The translations under genes were made by a program, and so were the position numbers. A stretch of 64,000 bases of DNA from Gaetbulibacter sp. S0825 (GTDB lineage Bacteria > Bacteroidota > Bacteroidia > Flavobacteriales > Flavobacteriaceae): positions 62,001 through 126,000 of the forward strand of contig NZ_JAATJT010000001.1 of the NCBI RefSeq assembly GCF_011777505.1, given 5' to 3'. Of the stretch, positions 7,434 through 17,235 are shown in pieces (the stretch's first letter is position 1; each line of letters begins with the position of its first letter). The notes under the pieces are model-generated. The model made no database searches and was not told the DNA's origin. It saw only the letters and a list, made by a program, of their open reading frames with translations.

Positions 7434-8462
7434 ATGATTTTTAAACGCATTACATACGCTTTGTTAATACTGACTCTATTTTGTCATACTATAGTTTTAG
7501 CTCAGTCGTCAAATTCAACTTATTCAACTACCACAATGTCTAAACCTTTTTTACAGCCGCAACATTTAAAAGCAGGTGATTCGGTTGCTATTGTTGCACC
7601 TTCAGGAATTTTAAGGAATCGCGAAAAAGAAATAAATCAAGCTAAAGATTTGCTTAAAAGCTGGGGACTCAATGTTGTAGTGGGTGAACATGTTTTTAAA
7701 AAAGCTAATCATTTTGCTGGAACTGATGATGAGCGTGCAGATGATTTTCAAAAAGCCCTAGACAATCCAAATATCAAAGCTATTTGGTGTGCTCGTGGTG
7801 GTTATGGAACTGTTAGAATGATTGACAAATTAGATTATACTAAGTTTAAAGAAAACCCTAAATGGGTGATTGGTTATTCTGATATTACAGCTATTCACAA
7901 CCAACTCAATATTGAAGGCAGTGAGTCTATTCATGCTATGATGTGCACAAGTTTAAAAGATGATTTTACAGAGATTGAACAAACCATTGAAACTTTTAAG
8001 TGTGCCTTATTCGGACAACCTTTAAGCTATACTGTTAAGGGTTCAAAATATAATAAAACCGGAAATACAAGTGGTCCTTTAGTTGGAGGAAATTTAACTT
8101 TACTTCATACTATGCTAGGCTCTAAAACTAGTATTGACACTTCAGGAAAAATACTGTTTATTGAAGAAATTGGTGAGTACAAATATCATATTGACCGAAT
8201 GTTGCAAAGCTTAAAACGTGCAGGTTATTTTGAAAATCTAAAAGGACTTATTATTGGAGACATGAGTAATATGAGAAAAAACACAACGCCTTGGGGAACT
8301 TCCATTGAGCAACTTATTTTAGATGTAGTTGCCGACTATGATTTCCCTGTATTATTTGATTTTCCAGCTGGTCACGAAGATGATAATCGTGCTTTAATTT
8401 TGGGGAGAACTATTGAGTTAAAGGTAAGTAAAGAATCTTCGTTATTGACTTTTGCGAATTAA
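7434..8462 (+). CDS. LD-carboxypeptidase (S66), exported
   Basis: A 342-residue peptidase S66 family protein that removes the terminal D-Ala from tetrapeptides during peptidoglycan recycling. An N-terminal signal peptide (about 1-23, ending VLAQ) precedes the catalytic domain. The nucleophile Ser is in GYSD (about residue 145), in the family context CARGGYGTVRMID. The partner Glu is in EEIGEYKYHIDRML, which also carries the His. A second Met (MSKPFLQPQHL) could give a cytosolic form. The yraN gene starts 3 bases after its stop, so the two are cotranscribed. Confidence 0.92.
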   Translation: MIFKRITYALLILTLFCHTIVLAQSSNSTYSTTTMSKPFLQPQHLKAGDSVAIVAPSGILRNREKEINQAKDLLKSWGLNVVVGEHVFKKANHFAGTDDERADDFQKALDNPNIKAIWCARGGYGTVRMIDKLDYTKFKENPKWVIGYSDITAIHNQLNIEGSESIHAMMCTSLKDDFTEIEQTIETFKCALFGQPLSYTVKGSKYNKTGNTSGPLVGGNLTLLHTMLGSKTSIDTSGKILFIEEIGEYKYHIDRMLQSLKRAGYFENLKGLIIGDMSNMRKNTTPWGTSIEQLILDVVADYDFPVLFDFPAGHEDDNRALILGRTIELKVSKESSLLTFAN

Positions 8463-8465
8463 TCA

Positions 8466-8825
8466 ATGGCACAACACAACGAACTAGGTAAAAAAGGCGA
8501 GCAATTGGCTGTAGATTACTTACTTAAGAATAAGTATGAAATCATTGAACGCAATTACCGATTTGATAAAGCCGAAGTTGATATTATTGCTAAACAAAAA
8601 GATACGCTTGCCATTATTGAAGTTAAAACTCGTTCTACCTTAGATTTTGGTAATCCACAAGATTTTGTAAAACCAAAACAAATACAACGCCTTGTAAAAG
8701 CGGTTGATGAGTATGTTACAGTAAATGATTTAGATGTGGATATTCGCTTTGATATTATTGCAATCGTAAAAGAAGGAAAATCATATAATATTGAGCATTT
8801 AGAGAATGCTTTTTATCACTTCTAG
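8466..8825 (+). CDS. yraN: YraN/UPF0102 nuclease-fold protein
   Basis: A 119-residue UPF0102 protein of the restriction-endonuclease-like fold. The N-terminal G-x-x-GE-x-x-A pattern (LGKKGEQLAVDYL), the acidic residue in AEVDIIA and the EVKTRS motif are in the typical order and look catalytically complete. Family members are suggested to be Holliday-junction or DNA-repair nucleases, but the role is not settled. It is the last gene of the LD-carboxypeptidase unit. Confidence 0.92.
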   Translation: MAQHNELGKKGEQLAVDYLLKNKYEIIERNYRFDKAEVDIIAKQKDTLAIIEVKTRSTLDFGNPQDFVKPKQIQRLVKAVDEYVTVNDLDVDIRFDIIAIVKEGKSYNIEHLENAFYHF

Positions 8826-8888
8826 TTCCCACGAAAACGAGAACCTCCTAAACTAAGGTTTTAATAAAAAATGGATTTCGCATCACAC

Positions 8889-8915
8889 TTCGACTGCACT
8901 CAATGGGGCTGTACA
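8889..8915 (+). repeat. TTCGAC-type dispersed repeat, divergent copy
   Basis: Reads CTTCGACTGCACTCAATGGG then GCTGTACA, in the gap between convergent yraN and thioredoxin-family genes. The first half matches the copies at 19986 and 25171 almost exactly; the second half has drifted. A short GAA-rich imperfect hairpin (8826-8843) precedes it. Confidence 0.55.
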
Positions 8916-8926
8916 GAAATACAAAA

Positions 8927-10255
8927 TTAGTTGCTTATGTACTCTTTTAACGCACTTATATCATATGGTTTTGCAAGGATTTTTTTCTCGTTATTCAAAA
9001 CAAAATAGGTAGGTGTTGCATTTACATTATAACTATTACCAATTTTGTTTTCCCATTTCCCCATACCAAGTACGTGCAAAAATTCAGGGTATTTAGCAAT
9101 CTCCCTTTCCCATAAATAAGTATCGTCTTCTAAGCCAACAGCAATGACTTTGTAATCTGGATTGTTCAAACTTTTTAGGTGTGCTTGCAGTTGTGGGATT
9201 TCTTGTAAACAATGCGAACATGAGCTACTCCAAAACACAAGAATATATTTTTCTGCTACGTCTAAATCGTACATAGAAATAGGTGTTCTTTCGCCATTTT
9301 CTTCTATAAACACATCAAATTCTGGTGCTTTATTACCTATAGACAAACTCTTAAATTGTTTAAGCCTATTTACCAATTCGGTATCTTTTAAAGATTCTGC
9401 AAGTTTAATTAAATACTTATCAGAAATGTAATTGGCTACGCTATCAAAATTTGTATCAACCATTTGCTGCCAAATTATTTCAAGTAGTGTGCTTTTAATT
9501 TCTGGTTGTGCTTTTTTCATTGCCGAATATACCTCGTCGATATTACGCTTGTATATATCATTTTCATCTTCATTTGTAGATGCCATCCCAAACACATAAT
9601 TAGACACACGGTCAATTAAAAAATTTGAACTCTGTAGTGTTTCATTATTAAAATCGACATAATCAAAAAAGTGCTTTTTTATATTAGTGATATACGTGGC
9701 AATATCTTCATAACTCTTTGGGACATATGGCTTGTTTGCCTTTATGAAGTCACTTACTATAGTCCCTTCTGCTGCTTTCTCATACTCTAGTTGCGTTTCT
9801 TTTTGAGTCCTAAAAATCGACATTAATGCAGAGCTATCCTGACTTTGTTGATTGTAAAAATCACCTATGCTTTGACTGATAAGCGACATACTATTTGTAT
9901 ACGAACTCATTAATGTGTTTTCTACAGATGCTTTAAAATCGACTCCTGTTTCAGCATTAAATGTTAGTGATACATCTTCTTTTGCATTATAAATGATATC
10001 GAAATTAAATTCTTCTTGTGGTAATGCATAAACCAATCTATACATCCCTTGAGTCGCTGTAGAATCAAGATCAAATCGAAAATTACCTTCCTCATCCATT
10101 TGTGTATTTGCTACATACAAAGTAGATGTTGGCGTTACTTTATATAGCACAGCAAAAGGATAATCTTCAGCAGGAGAAAAAGTTCCTTTAATGGTATGTT
10201 GCGCCATTAAAAAAGTTGGAAAGATAGATAGGATGAAAATTAGTTTTTTCAACAT
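8927..10255 (-). CDS. TlpA-like thioredoxin-family lipoprotein or periplasmic protein
   Basis: A 442-residue exported protein. A signal peptide (1-19, ending FLMAQ) is followed by a beta-rich DUF4369-type N-terminal domain typical of Bacteroidota, a helical middle, and a C-terminal AhpC/TSA-thioredoxin domain (about 315-442). That domain has the active site SSSCSHCLQEIP (CxxC) and the cis-Pro region ATPTYFV. It probably acts as a periplasmic thiol-disulfide oxidoreductase. It is a single gene between convergent yraN and the end of mfd. Confidence 0.88.
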   Translation of the reverse strand: MLKKLIFILSIFPTFLMAQHTIKGTFSPAEDYPFAVLYKVTPTSTLYVANTQMDEEGNFRFDLDSTATQGMYRLVYALPQEEFNFDIIYNAKEDVSLTFNAETGVDFKASVENTLMSSYTNSMSLISQSIGDFYNQQSQDSSALMSIFRTQKETQLEYEKAAEGTIVSDFIKANKPYVPKSYEDIATYITNIKKHFFDYVDFNNETLQSSNFLIDRVSNYVFGMASTNEDENDIYKRNIDEVYSAMKKAQPEIKSTLLEIIWQQMVDTNFDSVANYISDKYLIKLAESLKDTELVNRLKQFKSLSIGNKAPEFDVFIEENGERTPISMYDLDVAEKYILVFWSSSCSHCLQEIPQLQAHLKSLNNPDYKVIAVGLEDDTYLWEREIAKYPEFLHVLGMGKWENKIGNSYNVNATPTYFVLNNEKKILAKPYDISALKEYISN

Positions 10256-10265
10256 TGTAATTATT

Positions 10266-10284
10266 TATTAATAAGACCCTTATT
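10266..10284 (-). terminator. Hairpin after mfd (weak terminator)
   Basis: Inverted repeat TTAATAAG-ACC-CTTATTAA, 45 bases after the mfd stop on the minus strand. No strong T run follows, so termination here is uncertain. Confidence 0.3.
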
Positions 10285-10328
10285 AAGCTTAATGGTCACG
10301 TGTTTTTTTAATTTTAATTATTCAATAA

Positions 10329-13300
10329 TCAAGCCAAAATTGGTTGTAATGCTTTTAAAGCATTATCTATCGATTTTATGTTTTCAAAAGTAAGCAATAA
10401 TCGTAAACCTTGACGTGTTTGTTTTTCTTTCATTTTACAAGCAGTAGGATGATTTTGAATGTATTGTAACACTTTGGTAAAGCCAACACTTTGGTAAAAA
10501 CTACTCTGCTGATCTTTTATAAAATAACCGATACACCTGTTTTGTTTCATTATTATTTTTTCGAAACCTAACTTAGCTGCTATCCATTTAATGCGAACAC
10601 TGTTTAAAAGGTCTACAACTTGAATTGGCAATTCGCCAAAGCGGTCAACTAATCTTGCCTCAAAAGCCTCCAATTCTTCCTCAGTTTTAAGCTCATTTAA
10701 TTCGGTGTATAAGTTTAAACGTTCGGCTATATTATTCACATAGTCATCTGGAAATAACAACTCGAAATCGGTATCGATTGTTATGTCTTTTATATACGTT
10801 TTTTCTTTTCCTTCGTCATTATACAAATCTTTAAACTCATTTTCTTTGAGTTCTTCAATAGCTTCATTTAGTATTTTTTGATACGTATCAAATCCAATTT
10901 CATTAATGAATCCACTTTGTTCGCCACCAAGTAAATCTCCAGCACCACGAATTTCAAGGTCTTTCATAGCAATATTGAAGCCACTTCCAAGTTCGGTATG
11001 TTGCTCCAAAGCTGTGATACGCTTTCTAGCATCATTTGTCATTGCTGAATATTCTGGAGTGATAAAATAGCAAAATGCTTTTTTATTACTTCTACCAACA
11101 CGTCCTCGCATTTGGTGCAAATCACTCAGTCCAAAATTATTGGCATTATTAATAAAAATGGTGTTGGCATTTGGCACATCTAATCCACTTTCAACAATAG
11201 TAGTACTTACCAATACATCAAATTCACCATTCATAAAAGCTAGCATAAGCTGCTCAAGTTTTTTGCCTTCCATTCGTCCATGACCAATACCTATTTTAGC
11301 ATCAGGAACCAAACGCTGTATCATACCAGCAACTTCCTTAATGTTTTCAATACGATTATGAATGAAAAAGATTTGTCCGCCACGTTGAATTTCGTAACTC
11401 ACAGCATCGCGAATGGTTTCTTCATTAAAACGAATAACATGACTTTCTATTGGATAGCGATTTGGTGGAGGTGTTGTAATCACAGATAAATCGCGAGCAG
11501 CCATTAAACTAAACTGAAGCGTTCGAGGTATTGGCGTTGCTGTTAAGGTCAATACATCTACATTTTCTTTAATAGTCTTTAATTTTTCTTTGACAGCGAC
11601 ACCAAATTTTTGTTCTTCATCAACAATAAGTAGACCCAAATCTTTAAACTTTACATTCTTATTTACTAATTGATGAGTGCCAATAATAATATCAACCCTT
11701 CCGTTTTCAAGTCCTTCTAAGGTTTCACGTTTCTGCTTAGCAGTTCTAAATCTATTAAGATAATCTACAGTTACTGGAAAATCTTTTAAGCGTTCTGTTA
11801 AGGTTCTATAATGTTGATACGCCAAAATGGTTGTAGGCACTAGAATAGCGACTTGCTTCCCATTATCAACTGCTTTAAATGCTGCTCTAATAGCAACTTC
11901 GGTTTTACCAAAACCAACATCGCCACACACCAAACGGTCCATTGGTTGTTCACTTTCCATGTCTGCCTTGATATCAGCAGTTGCTGTAATTTGGTCTGGT
12001 GTATCTTCGTAAACAAAAGATGCTTCCAACTCGTGTTGCATGTAACTATCTGGGAGATATTGATAGCCTTTTTCTAATTTACGCTTTGCATATAGTTTAA
12101 TAAGGTTAAAAGCAATTTCTTTTACACGAGATTTAGTTTTTTGTTTAAGAGTTTTCCAAGCTTTGCTTCCTAATTTGTAAATCTTTGGAGGTTTGCCATC
12201 TTTACCATTAAATTTCGTGATTTTGTGCAATGAATGTATGCTCAAATACAGTACATCGCGTTCGCCGTAAACCAATTTTATTGCCTCTTGCTTTTTACCC
12301 TCAACATCAATTTTTTGCAAGCCTCCAAAACGACCAATACCATGATCTATATGTGTTACGTAATCGCCAACATCTAAATTTGTTAGTTCCTTTAATGTGA
12401 TTGCTTGCTTTTTAGCATATCCATTTTTTAGATGAAATTTATGGTAACGCTCAAATATTTGATGATCTGTATAACAAATAATTTTGTTGTCGTGGTCTAT
12501 AAATCCTTGATGCAAAGACAACACAAAGGTTTTATAATTCACATCCTGCTCTACATCGTCAAAAATGTCGTGAAACCGTTTTGCTTGTTGTTCAGAAACA
12601 CAACTAATATAATTAGTGTAGCCCTTATTATGATTAGTGTTTAGGTTATCGATTAATAAATCGAATTGCTTATTAAATGAGGGTTGTGGAGAAATATTGA
12701 ATTCTATTGTTTGTGATGTTTCGACTCTGCTCAACATGACAGCTACACTACCAAACTCAACTAAAGTAAAATCTAAAAGTTGCTTTTTTAACAGCGTTGA
12801 ACTACAAAAAAGTGCTTCAGGTTCTGCATGTTTAATATCAGAAGATAAATTGTTAAATGCTTCGACAGCCTTACTATAAAAATCGTCAATTCTTGTAAAG
12901 AGCAAATCAGTATTTTTAGTGAAAATCACTGTTTTTTGAGCAATATACTTTAAGAAACTTTGTCTGCTTTCTTCTAAAAACTTATTGGCAACATTTGGAA
13001 TAATATTGATTTTTCTAACCTGTTCGGTAGATAATTGCGTTTCTACATCAAACGTACGAATGCTATCTACTTCATCTCCAAAAAACTCAATGCGATAAGG
13101 TTCATCATGTGAAAAAGAAAACACATCTACAATGCCTCCCCTTACAGAAAATTCACCGGGTTCGGTCACAAAATCAACACGTTTAAATTTATATTCAAAC
13201 AATACTTCATTTACAAAATCGATGGATAAATTATCGTCTTTTGAAATCTTTAAAGTATTTCGTTCCAACTCCTTTCTAGTCACAACCTTTTCAAAAAGAG

Positions 13301-13679
13301 CATCTGGATACGTTACTATAATCGCTGGCTTTTTTCTAGAATTTATTCTGTTTAATACCTCAGCTCTAAGTAACACATTGGCATTATCGGTCTCTTCTAG
13401 CTGATAAGGTCTACGGTAACTTCCCGGATAGAATAACACATCTTTTTCATTAAGTAAGTGTTCAAAATCGTTTAAATAATAAGCCGCCTCTTCTTTATCA
13501 TTAAAAACCAGTAAAAATGGTTTGTCGGCTTCCTTAAAGGCATTAGTAATTACAAACGAAAAAGAGGACCCAATAAGCCCTTTTAAATGTGTTTGAGTTT
13601 GACTTATGGCAATAGAAGATTGCAATTTTTGCTGTTGCAAAGACTGTGAAAAAATTTGCGAGATTGTAGTTTTACTCAC
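10329..13679 (-). CDS. mfd: Transcription-repair coupling factor
   Basis: An 1116-residue Mfd. It displaces stalled RNA polymerase and recruits UvrA. Domains in order: UvrB-like N-terminal part, an RNAP-interacting CarD-like domain (about 425-500, GDYVTHIDHGIGRFGGL), superfamily 2 helicase motor with Walker A GDVGFGKTEV and DEEQ box, motif III TATPIPRTL, helicase C and a C-terminal TRCF domain. The start appears to be GTG; no nearby ATG fits. Residues AVMLSRVETS near 320 come from an in-frame dispersed repeat (12718-12743), in a poorly conserved part of the N-terminal region. Confidence 0.96.
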   Translation of the reverse strand: MSKTTISQIFSQSLQQQKLQSSIAISQTQTHLKGLIGSSFSFVITNAFKEADKPFLLVFNDKEEAAYYLNDFEHLLNEKDVLFYPGSYRRPYQLEETDNANVLLRAEVLNRINSRKKPAIIVTYPDALFEKVVTRKELERNTLKISKDDNLSIDFVNEVLFEYKFKRVDFVTEPGEFSVRGGIVDVFSFSHDEPYRIEFFGDEVDSIRTFDVETQLSTEQVRKINIIPNVANKFLEESRQSFLKYIAQKTVIFTKNTDLLFTRIDDFYSKAVEAFNNLSSDIKHAEPEALFCSSTLLKKQLLDFTLVEFGSVAVMLSRVETSQTIEFNISPQPSFNKQFDLLIDNLNTNHNKGYTNYISCVSEQQAKRFHDIFDDVEQDVNYKTFVLSLHQGFIDHDNKIICYTDHQIFERYHKFHLKNGYAKKQAITLKELTNLDVGDYVTHIDHGIGRFGGLQKIDVEGKKQEAIKLVYGERDVLYLSIHSLHKITKFNGKDGKPPKIYKLGSKAWKTLKQKTKSRVKEIAFNLIKLYAKRKLEKGYQYLPDSYMQHELEASFVYEDTPDQITATADIKADMESEQPMDRLVCGDVGFGKTEVAIRAAFKAVDNGKQVAILVPTTILAYQHYRTLTERLKDFPVTVDYLNRFRTAKQKRETLEGLENGRVDIIIGTHQLVNKNVKFKDLGLLIVDEEQKFGVAVKEKLKTIKENVDVLTLTATPIPRTLQFSLMAARDLSVITTPPPNRYPIESHVIRFNEETIRDAVSYEIQRGGQIFFIHNRIENIKEVAGMIQRLVPDAKIGIGHGRMEGKKLEQLMLAFMNGEFDVLVSTTIVESGLDVPNANTIFINNANNFGLSDLHQMRGRVGRSNKKAFCYFITPEYSAMTNDARKRITALEQHTELGSGFNIAMKDLEIRGAGDLLGGEQSGFINEIGFDTYQKILNEAIEELKENEFKDLYNDEGKEKTYIKDITIDTDFELLFPDDYVNNIAERLNLYTELNELKTEEELEAFEARLVDRFGELPIQVVDLLNSVRIKWIAAKLGFEKIIMKQNRCIGYFIKDQQSSFYQSVGFTKVLQYIQNHPTACKMKEKQTRQGLRLLLTFENIKSIDNALKALQPILA
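12718..12743 (+). repeat. TTCGAC-type dispersed repeat inside mfd
   Basis: Reads GTTTCGACTCTGCTCAACAT then GACAGC on the plus strand. It is translated from the minus strand in frame as AVMLSRVET within Mfd. It has the shared TTCGAC..GCTCA..TGACA skeleton and the same orientation as the four other copies. Confidence 0.65.
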
Positions 13680-13759
13680 TAAGAAAATTTTGAAACAAAT
13701 ATATAATAATTGTTGATTAGAATTTTACCTTTTATAGAACAAAAACGTATTAATAATAT

Positions 13760-13767
13760 TATATTTG
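13760..13767 (+). promoter_or_regulatory. -7 box of terB-like gene
   Basis: TATATTTG, an exact TAnnTTTG match, 23 bases before the ATG at 13791. No convincing -33 element is visible. Confidence 0.4.
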
Positions 13768-13790
13768 CATCACAAAAATAATTTCAAGTT

Positions 13791-14222
13791 ATGTCAATTT
13801 TAGATTTATTCGATAGTGGTTTTAAACAACGAAATGAAGACCATTTTGCAGCTATTGTAAGAGTTGCTATGAGCGACGATGTTATTAATGAAGCTGAAAA
13901 AGCATTTTTAGATCGTTTAGCTAGAAATTTAAATATTTCGGAGCAAGAATATAAAAAGATATTAAAAGATTATAAATCTCACCCTATCAACCCTCCTTTA
14001 TCGTATGATAGACGTTTAGAGCGTTTGTACGATTTAGCAAGAATGGTTTGGGTAGATCACATAGAAGGTAAGGATCAAATAAAAATGCTTAAGAAATTTG
14101 CTATTGGTCTAGGTTTTAAAGCAGAAAACGCAAAATATATTACTGATAAGGCACTTAAGTTAGTACACCAAAATGTTGATTTAGATACATTTACTGAAGA
14201 AATGAAAACAATGAATCAATAA
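13791..14222 (+). CDS. TerB-family protein
   Basis: A 143-residue all-helical protein of the TerB (tellurite resistance B) family. Acidic residues that bind metal in the family appear in VAMSDDVINEAEKAFLDRLA (about 27-46) and in the mirrored second half. TerB-like proteins are cytosolic or membrane-associated and linked to envelope stress rather than always to tellurite. No other ter gene is nearby, so a specific role cannot be assigned. It is monocistronic with a strong terminator. Confidence 0.8.
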   Translation: MSILDLFDSGFKQRNEDHFAAIVRVAMSDDVINEAEKAFLDRLARNLNISEQEYKKILKDYKSHPINPPLSYDRRLERLYDLARMVWVDHIEGKDQIKMLKKFAIGLGFKAENAKYITDKALKLVHQNVDLDTFTEEMKTMNQ

Positions 14223-14240
14223 ATAATCACATAACATCAT

Positions 14241-14273
14241 AAAAAAAGCGAACTAAAAAAGTTCGCTTTTTTT
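14241..14273. terminator. Bidirectional terminator between terB and fbp
   Basis: Perfect inverted repeat of AAAAAAAGCGAAC and GTTCGCTTTTTTT around a seven-base loop. The T run follows on either strand, so it can stop both convergent genes. Confidence 0.85.
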
Positions 14274-14292
14274 ATGTCTTAAATTTGGTTTC

Positions 14293-15300
14293 TTATTTAG
14301 CCTTTTCCATAAACTCTTCAACTTTTTTAACCATATTCTTACTACCACATAAAAAAGGCACACGTTGGTGTAGTTTAGTTGGCTCTATATCCATAATTCT
14401 TGTAAATCCGTCACTAGCTCTACCATTAGCTTGTTCGGCGATGTATGCCATGGGATTGCATTCGTACAATAACCTCAACTTTCCGTTTGAGTTCATTGAA
14501 CTTTTTGGATACATATATATACCTCCTTTGATCATATTTCTATGAAAATCGGACACTAAAGAACCTATATATCGACTAGTATATGGTCTGTCCCCTTCTT
14601 CCATCTGGCAATATTTTATGTAATCTTTAATCCCTTGTGGGAAATGAATATAATTTCCTTCATTTACCGAATAAATTTGTCCGTCTTCAGGAAATTGCAT
14701 GTTTGGATGTGACAAGTAAAATGTACCGATAGCTGGATTTAATGTAAATCCATTAACACCATCTCCAGTCGTATATACTAGCATAGTTGATGTTCCATAA
14801 ATAACATAACCAGCAGCTACTTGTTTGTTTCCTTTCTGTAAAAAATCATCAATTGTTACGGGAGTTCCAACTTCTGTTACACGTCTATAAATAGAAAAAA
14901 TTGTACCTACAGATACATTAACATCAATATTTGATGATCCATCTAAAGGGTCGATTAATACCACATATTTATTTTGATTATTCTCGTCTTGACTATTAAT
15001 TGCTACAAAATCGTCTTCCTCTTCACTTGCTATACCACAAACAATATTACGTCTAGTCATGGCTTTTATAAACAAATCATTTGCGAAAACATCTAATTTT
15101 TGCTGATCTTCCCCCTGAATATTTGTATCACCTGCCTCACCAATAATATCAACTAATCCAGCTTTATTCACCTCATGATTAACTACTTTAGCTGCTAAAC
15201 GAATAGCATTTATTAATCGTGAAAGCTCACCAGAAGTATACTTAAACGATTGCTGATTTTCTATAATAAATTCTCCTAAAGTTTGGTTTCTTTGAGACAT
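14293..15300 (-). CDS. fbp: Fructose-1,6-bisphosphatase class I
   Basis: A 335-residue class I FBPase, the irreversible step of gluconeogenesis. The metal-site signature [20 protein letters not shown] (about 114-133), the upstream [17 protein letters not shown] and the late [12 protein letters not shown] motif are all present. The ATG at [11 protein letters not shown] is chosen; the longer frame starts with TTG. It is divergent from the GNAT-aspartate kinase pair and shares a terminator with terB. Confidence 0.96.
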   Translation of the reverse strand: MSQRNQTLGEFIIENQQSFKYTSGELSRLINAIRLAAKVVNHEVNKAGLVDIIGEAGDTNIQGEDQQKLDVFANDLFIKAMTRRNIVCGIASEEEDDFVAINSQDENNQNKYVVLIDPLDGSSNIDVNVSVGTIFSIYRRVTEVGTPVTIDDFLQKGNKQVAAGYVIYGTSTMLVYTTGDGVNGFTLNPAIGTFYLSHPNMQFPEDGQIYSVNEGNYIHFPQGIKDYIKYCQMEEGDRPYTSRYIGSLVSDFHRNMIKGGIYMYPKSSMNSNGKLRLLYECNPMAYIAEQANGRASDGFTRIMDIEPTKLHQRVPFLCGSKNMVKKVEEFMEKAK

Positions 15301-15432
15301 ATATGGTTGTTCATTAATTTTGTGCAAATATCGTACTTTTTAACAAATTTATAGAGTTTCGTTATATAATAAATAAACAATATTATCAACTTTAAACTAT
15401 CTTTGGCCTTATTAATTTCCTAGATAATTATA

Positions 15433-15915
15433 ATGAATTTCACAATTAGAGATGCCACTAAAAATGATATGCCTAGTGTATTAGGGCTTATTAAAGAATT
15501 AGCTATTTTCGAAAAAGAACCAGATGCCGTTGAAGTAACAACCACTAGTTTGATTGAAGATGGTTTTGGAAACAACCCAGCTTTTAAATGCTTTGTTGCC
15601 GAAACTAATAATAAAGTTGTAGGCGCAGCCATTGTCTACAATCGTTTTTCTACTTGGAAAGGCAAAATCCTTCACCTTGAAGATTTAATCGTTTCTCAAG
15701 ACATGAGAAATCATGGTATTGGCACTTCTTTACTTGATGAAGTTGTAAAATATGGTCACAGTCTAGGTGTAAAACGTATAAATTGGGAAGTTATAAGTTG
15801 GAATGATGGTGCCATAAAATTATACGAACGCAAAGGTGCAAAAGTATTGCGTGATTGGAACGTAGTACATCTAGATGAAAGTGGAATTAAGAACTATATA
15901 GCAAAATTAAGTTAA
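15433..15915 (+). CDS. GNAT acetyltransferase
   Basis: A 160-residue GNAT-fold protein. The acetyl-CoA motif is SQDMRNHGIGTSLLDEV (Q/R-x-x-G-x-G/A) near residue 95, followed by the WNDGAIKLYERKGAK helix. It resembles diamine/spermidine-type acetyltransferases (family members often carry GRGIGxxL and NxxAixfY patterns), but the substrate is not known. Its stop overlaps the aspartate kinase start by one base, so translation is coupled. Confidence 0.85.
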   Translation: MNFTIRDATKNDMPSVLGLIKELAIFEKEPDAVEVTTTSLIEDGFGNNPAFKCFVAETNNKVVGAAIVYNRFSTWKGKILHLEDLIVSQDMRNHGIGTSLLDEVVKYGHSLGVKRINWEVISWNDGAIKLYERKGAKVLRDWNVVHLDESGIKNYIAKLS

Positions 15916-17165
15916 TGCGCATATTTAAATTTGGTGGTGCATCGGTTAAAGATGCCGAAGGTGTAAAAAATCTTGCTAAAGTATTACAAACCGTTGGATA
16001 CGATAACACTTTGGTAATTGTTTCGGCTATGGGTAAAACCACCAATGCCCTAGAAGGAGTTATTGACAATTATTTAAACAATATTAAAGAGCTTCAAAGT
16101 TCTATTCAAGAAGTTAAAAAATTTCATAATGCTATTTTATTAGATCTTTTTGAAAATGAAAACCATCCAGTTTTTAAAACCATAGCAAATCTTTTTGAAG
16201 AGTTGAATATTTTTTTCAACAGAAATAAATCACCAGATTACAACTTTGTATACGACCAAGTGGTTGGATTTGGAGAGCTTGCTTCTACAACTATTATTAG
16301 TAATTTTCTTGCTGAATTAGGCATAAAAAATAACTTGTTAGACGCTAGAGAGTTTATAAAAACAGATAGTTACTATAGAAATGCCACTGTAGACTGGAAT
16401 ACCACTCAAAATAATATTTCAAACAATATAAATACATCTGTTCTAAACATTTCCCAAGGTTTTATTGCTAGTGATAAAAATAATTTTTCTACCACTTTAG
16501 GTAGAGAAGGGAGTGACTATACCGCAGCTATTTTTGCTTATTGCTTAAACGCAGAAAGTGTTACTATTTGGAAAGACGTTCCTGGTGTTTTAAATGCGGA
16601 TCCCAGATATTTTGAAAATGCTCAATTATTACATAAAATATCCTATAGAGAAGCTATCGAATTGGCGTTTTTCGGAGCGTCTGTCATTCATCCTAAAACA
16701 TTGCAACCTTTACAAAGAAAAGAGATTCCTTTATTTGTAAAGTCATTTAAAAATCCTGAAAAAGAAGGTACTTCTGTTAGTAAAGGAATAAATATTGACC
16801 CTAAAATCCCTTGTTTTATAGTTAAGAAAAACCAGGTATTACTTTCGCTTTCTTCATTAGATTTCTCGTTTATTGTAGAAAAAAATATTAGTCATATCTT
16901 TCAATTATTACATCAATACAAGATGAAAGTAGATGTTATTCAAAATTCTGCTATAAGTTTTTCGGTTTGTGTCGATAATAATTATGATAATCTTGAAGAA
17001 TTATTGCTACATCTTAAAGCAAAATTTAAGGTAGATTATTTTAAAAATGTATCGCTTTATACTATTCGGCATTATAACAGTCAAGCTATTAAAGCATTAG
17101 AGAAAGATAAAACCGTTTTATTGAAACAAATCTATCAAGAAACCGTTCAAATTGTAACAAAATAA
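15915..17165 (+). CDS. lysC: Aspartate kinase (monofunctional)
   Basis: A 416-residue aspartokinase making aspartyl phosphate for Lys, Thr, Met and diaminopimelate synthesis. The amino-acid kinase domain has KFGGASV at the N-terminus, VSAMGKTTNALE near 37, and FSTTLGREGSDYTAA near 190. A shortened regulatory ACT-like part covers about 300-400. It overlaps the upstream GNAT gene by one base. The regulatory part is less conserved than the kinase domain, so feedback specificity cannot be read. Confidence 0.92.
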   Translation: MRIFKFGGASVKDAEGVKNLAKVLQTVGYDNTLVIVSAMGKTTNALEGVIDNYLNNIKELQSSIQEVKKFHNAILLDLFENENHPVFKTIANLFEELNIFFNRNKSPDYNFVYDQVVGFGELASTTIISNFLAELGIKNNLLDAREFIKTDSYYRNATVDWNTTQNNISNNINTSVLNISQGFIASDKNNFSTTLGREGSDYTAAIFAYCLNAESVTIWKDVPGVLNADPRYFENAQLLHKISYREAIELAFFGASVIHPKTLQPLQRKEIPLFVKSFKNPEKEGTSVSKGINIDPKIPCFIVKKNQVLLSLSSLDFSFIVEKNISHIFQLLHQYKMKVDVIQNSAISFSVCVDNNYDNLEELLLHLKAKFKVDYFKNVSLYTIRHYNSQAIKALEKDKTVLLKQIYQETVQIVTK

Positions 17166-17235
17166 GACTTAAAATTGTCTTTATTGATATAAAAAAAATT
17201 GATTAGGTTTGTAATTCTTTCAATAACACAACCAA

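Noticed and set aside
10329-13679. Many plus-strand frames of 60-90 codons inside mfd
   Set aside because: They are antisense to a clearly conserved gene, have no family features and reflect AT-rich codon use on the other strand.
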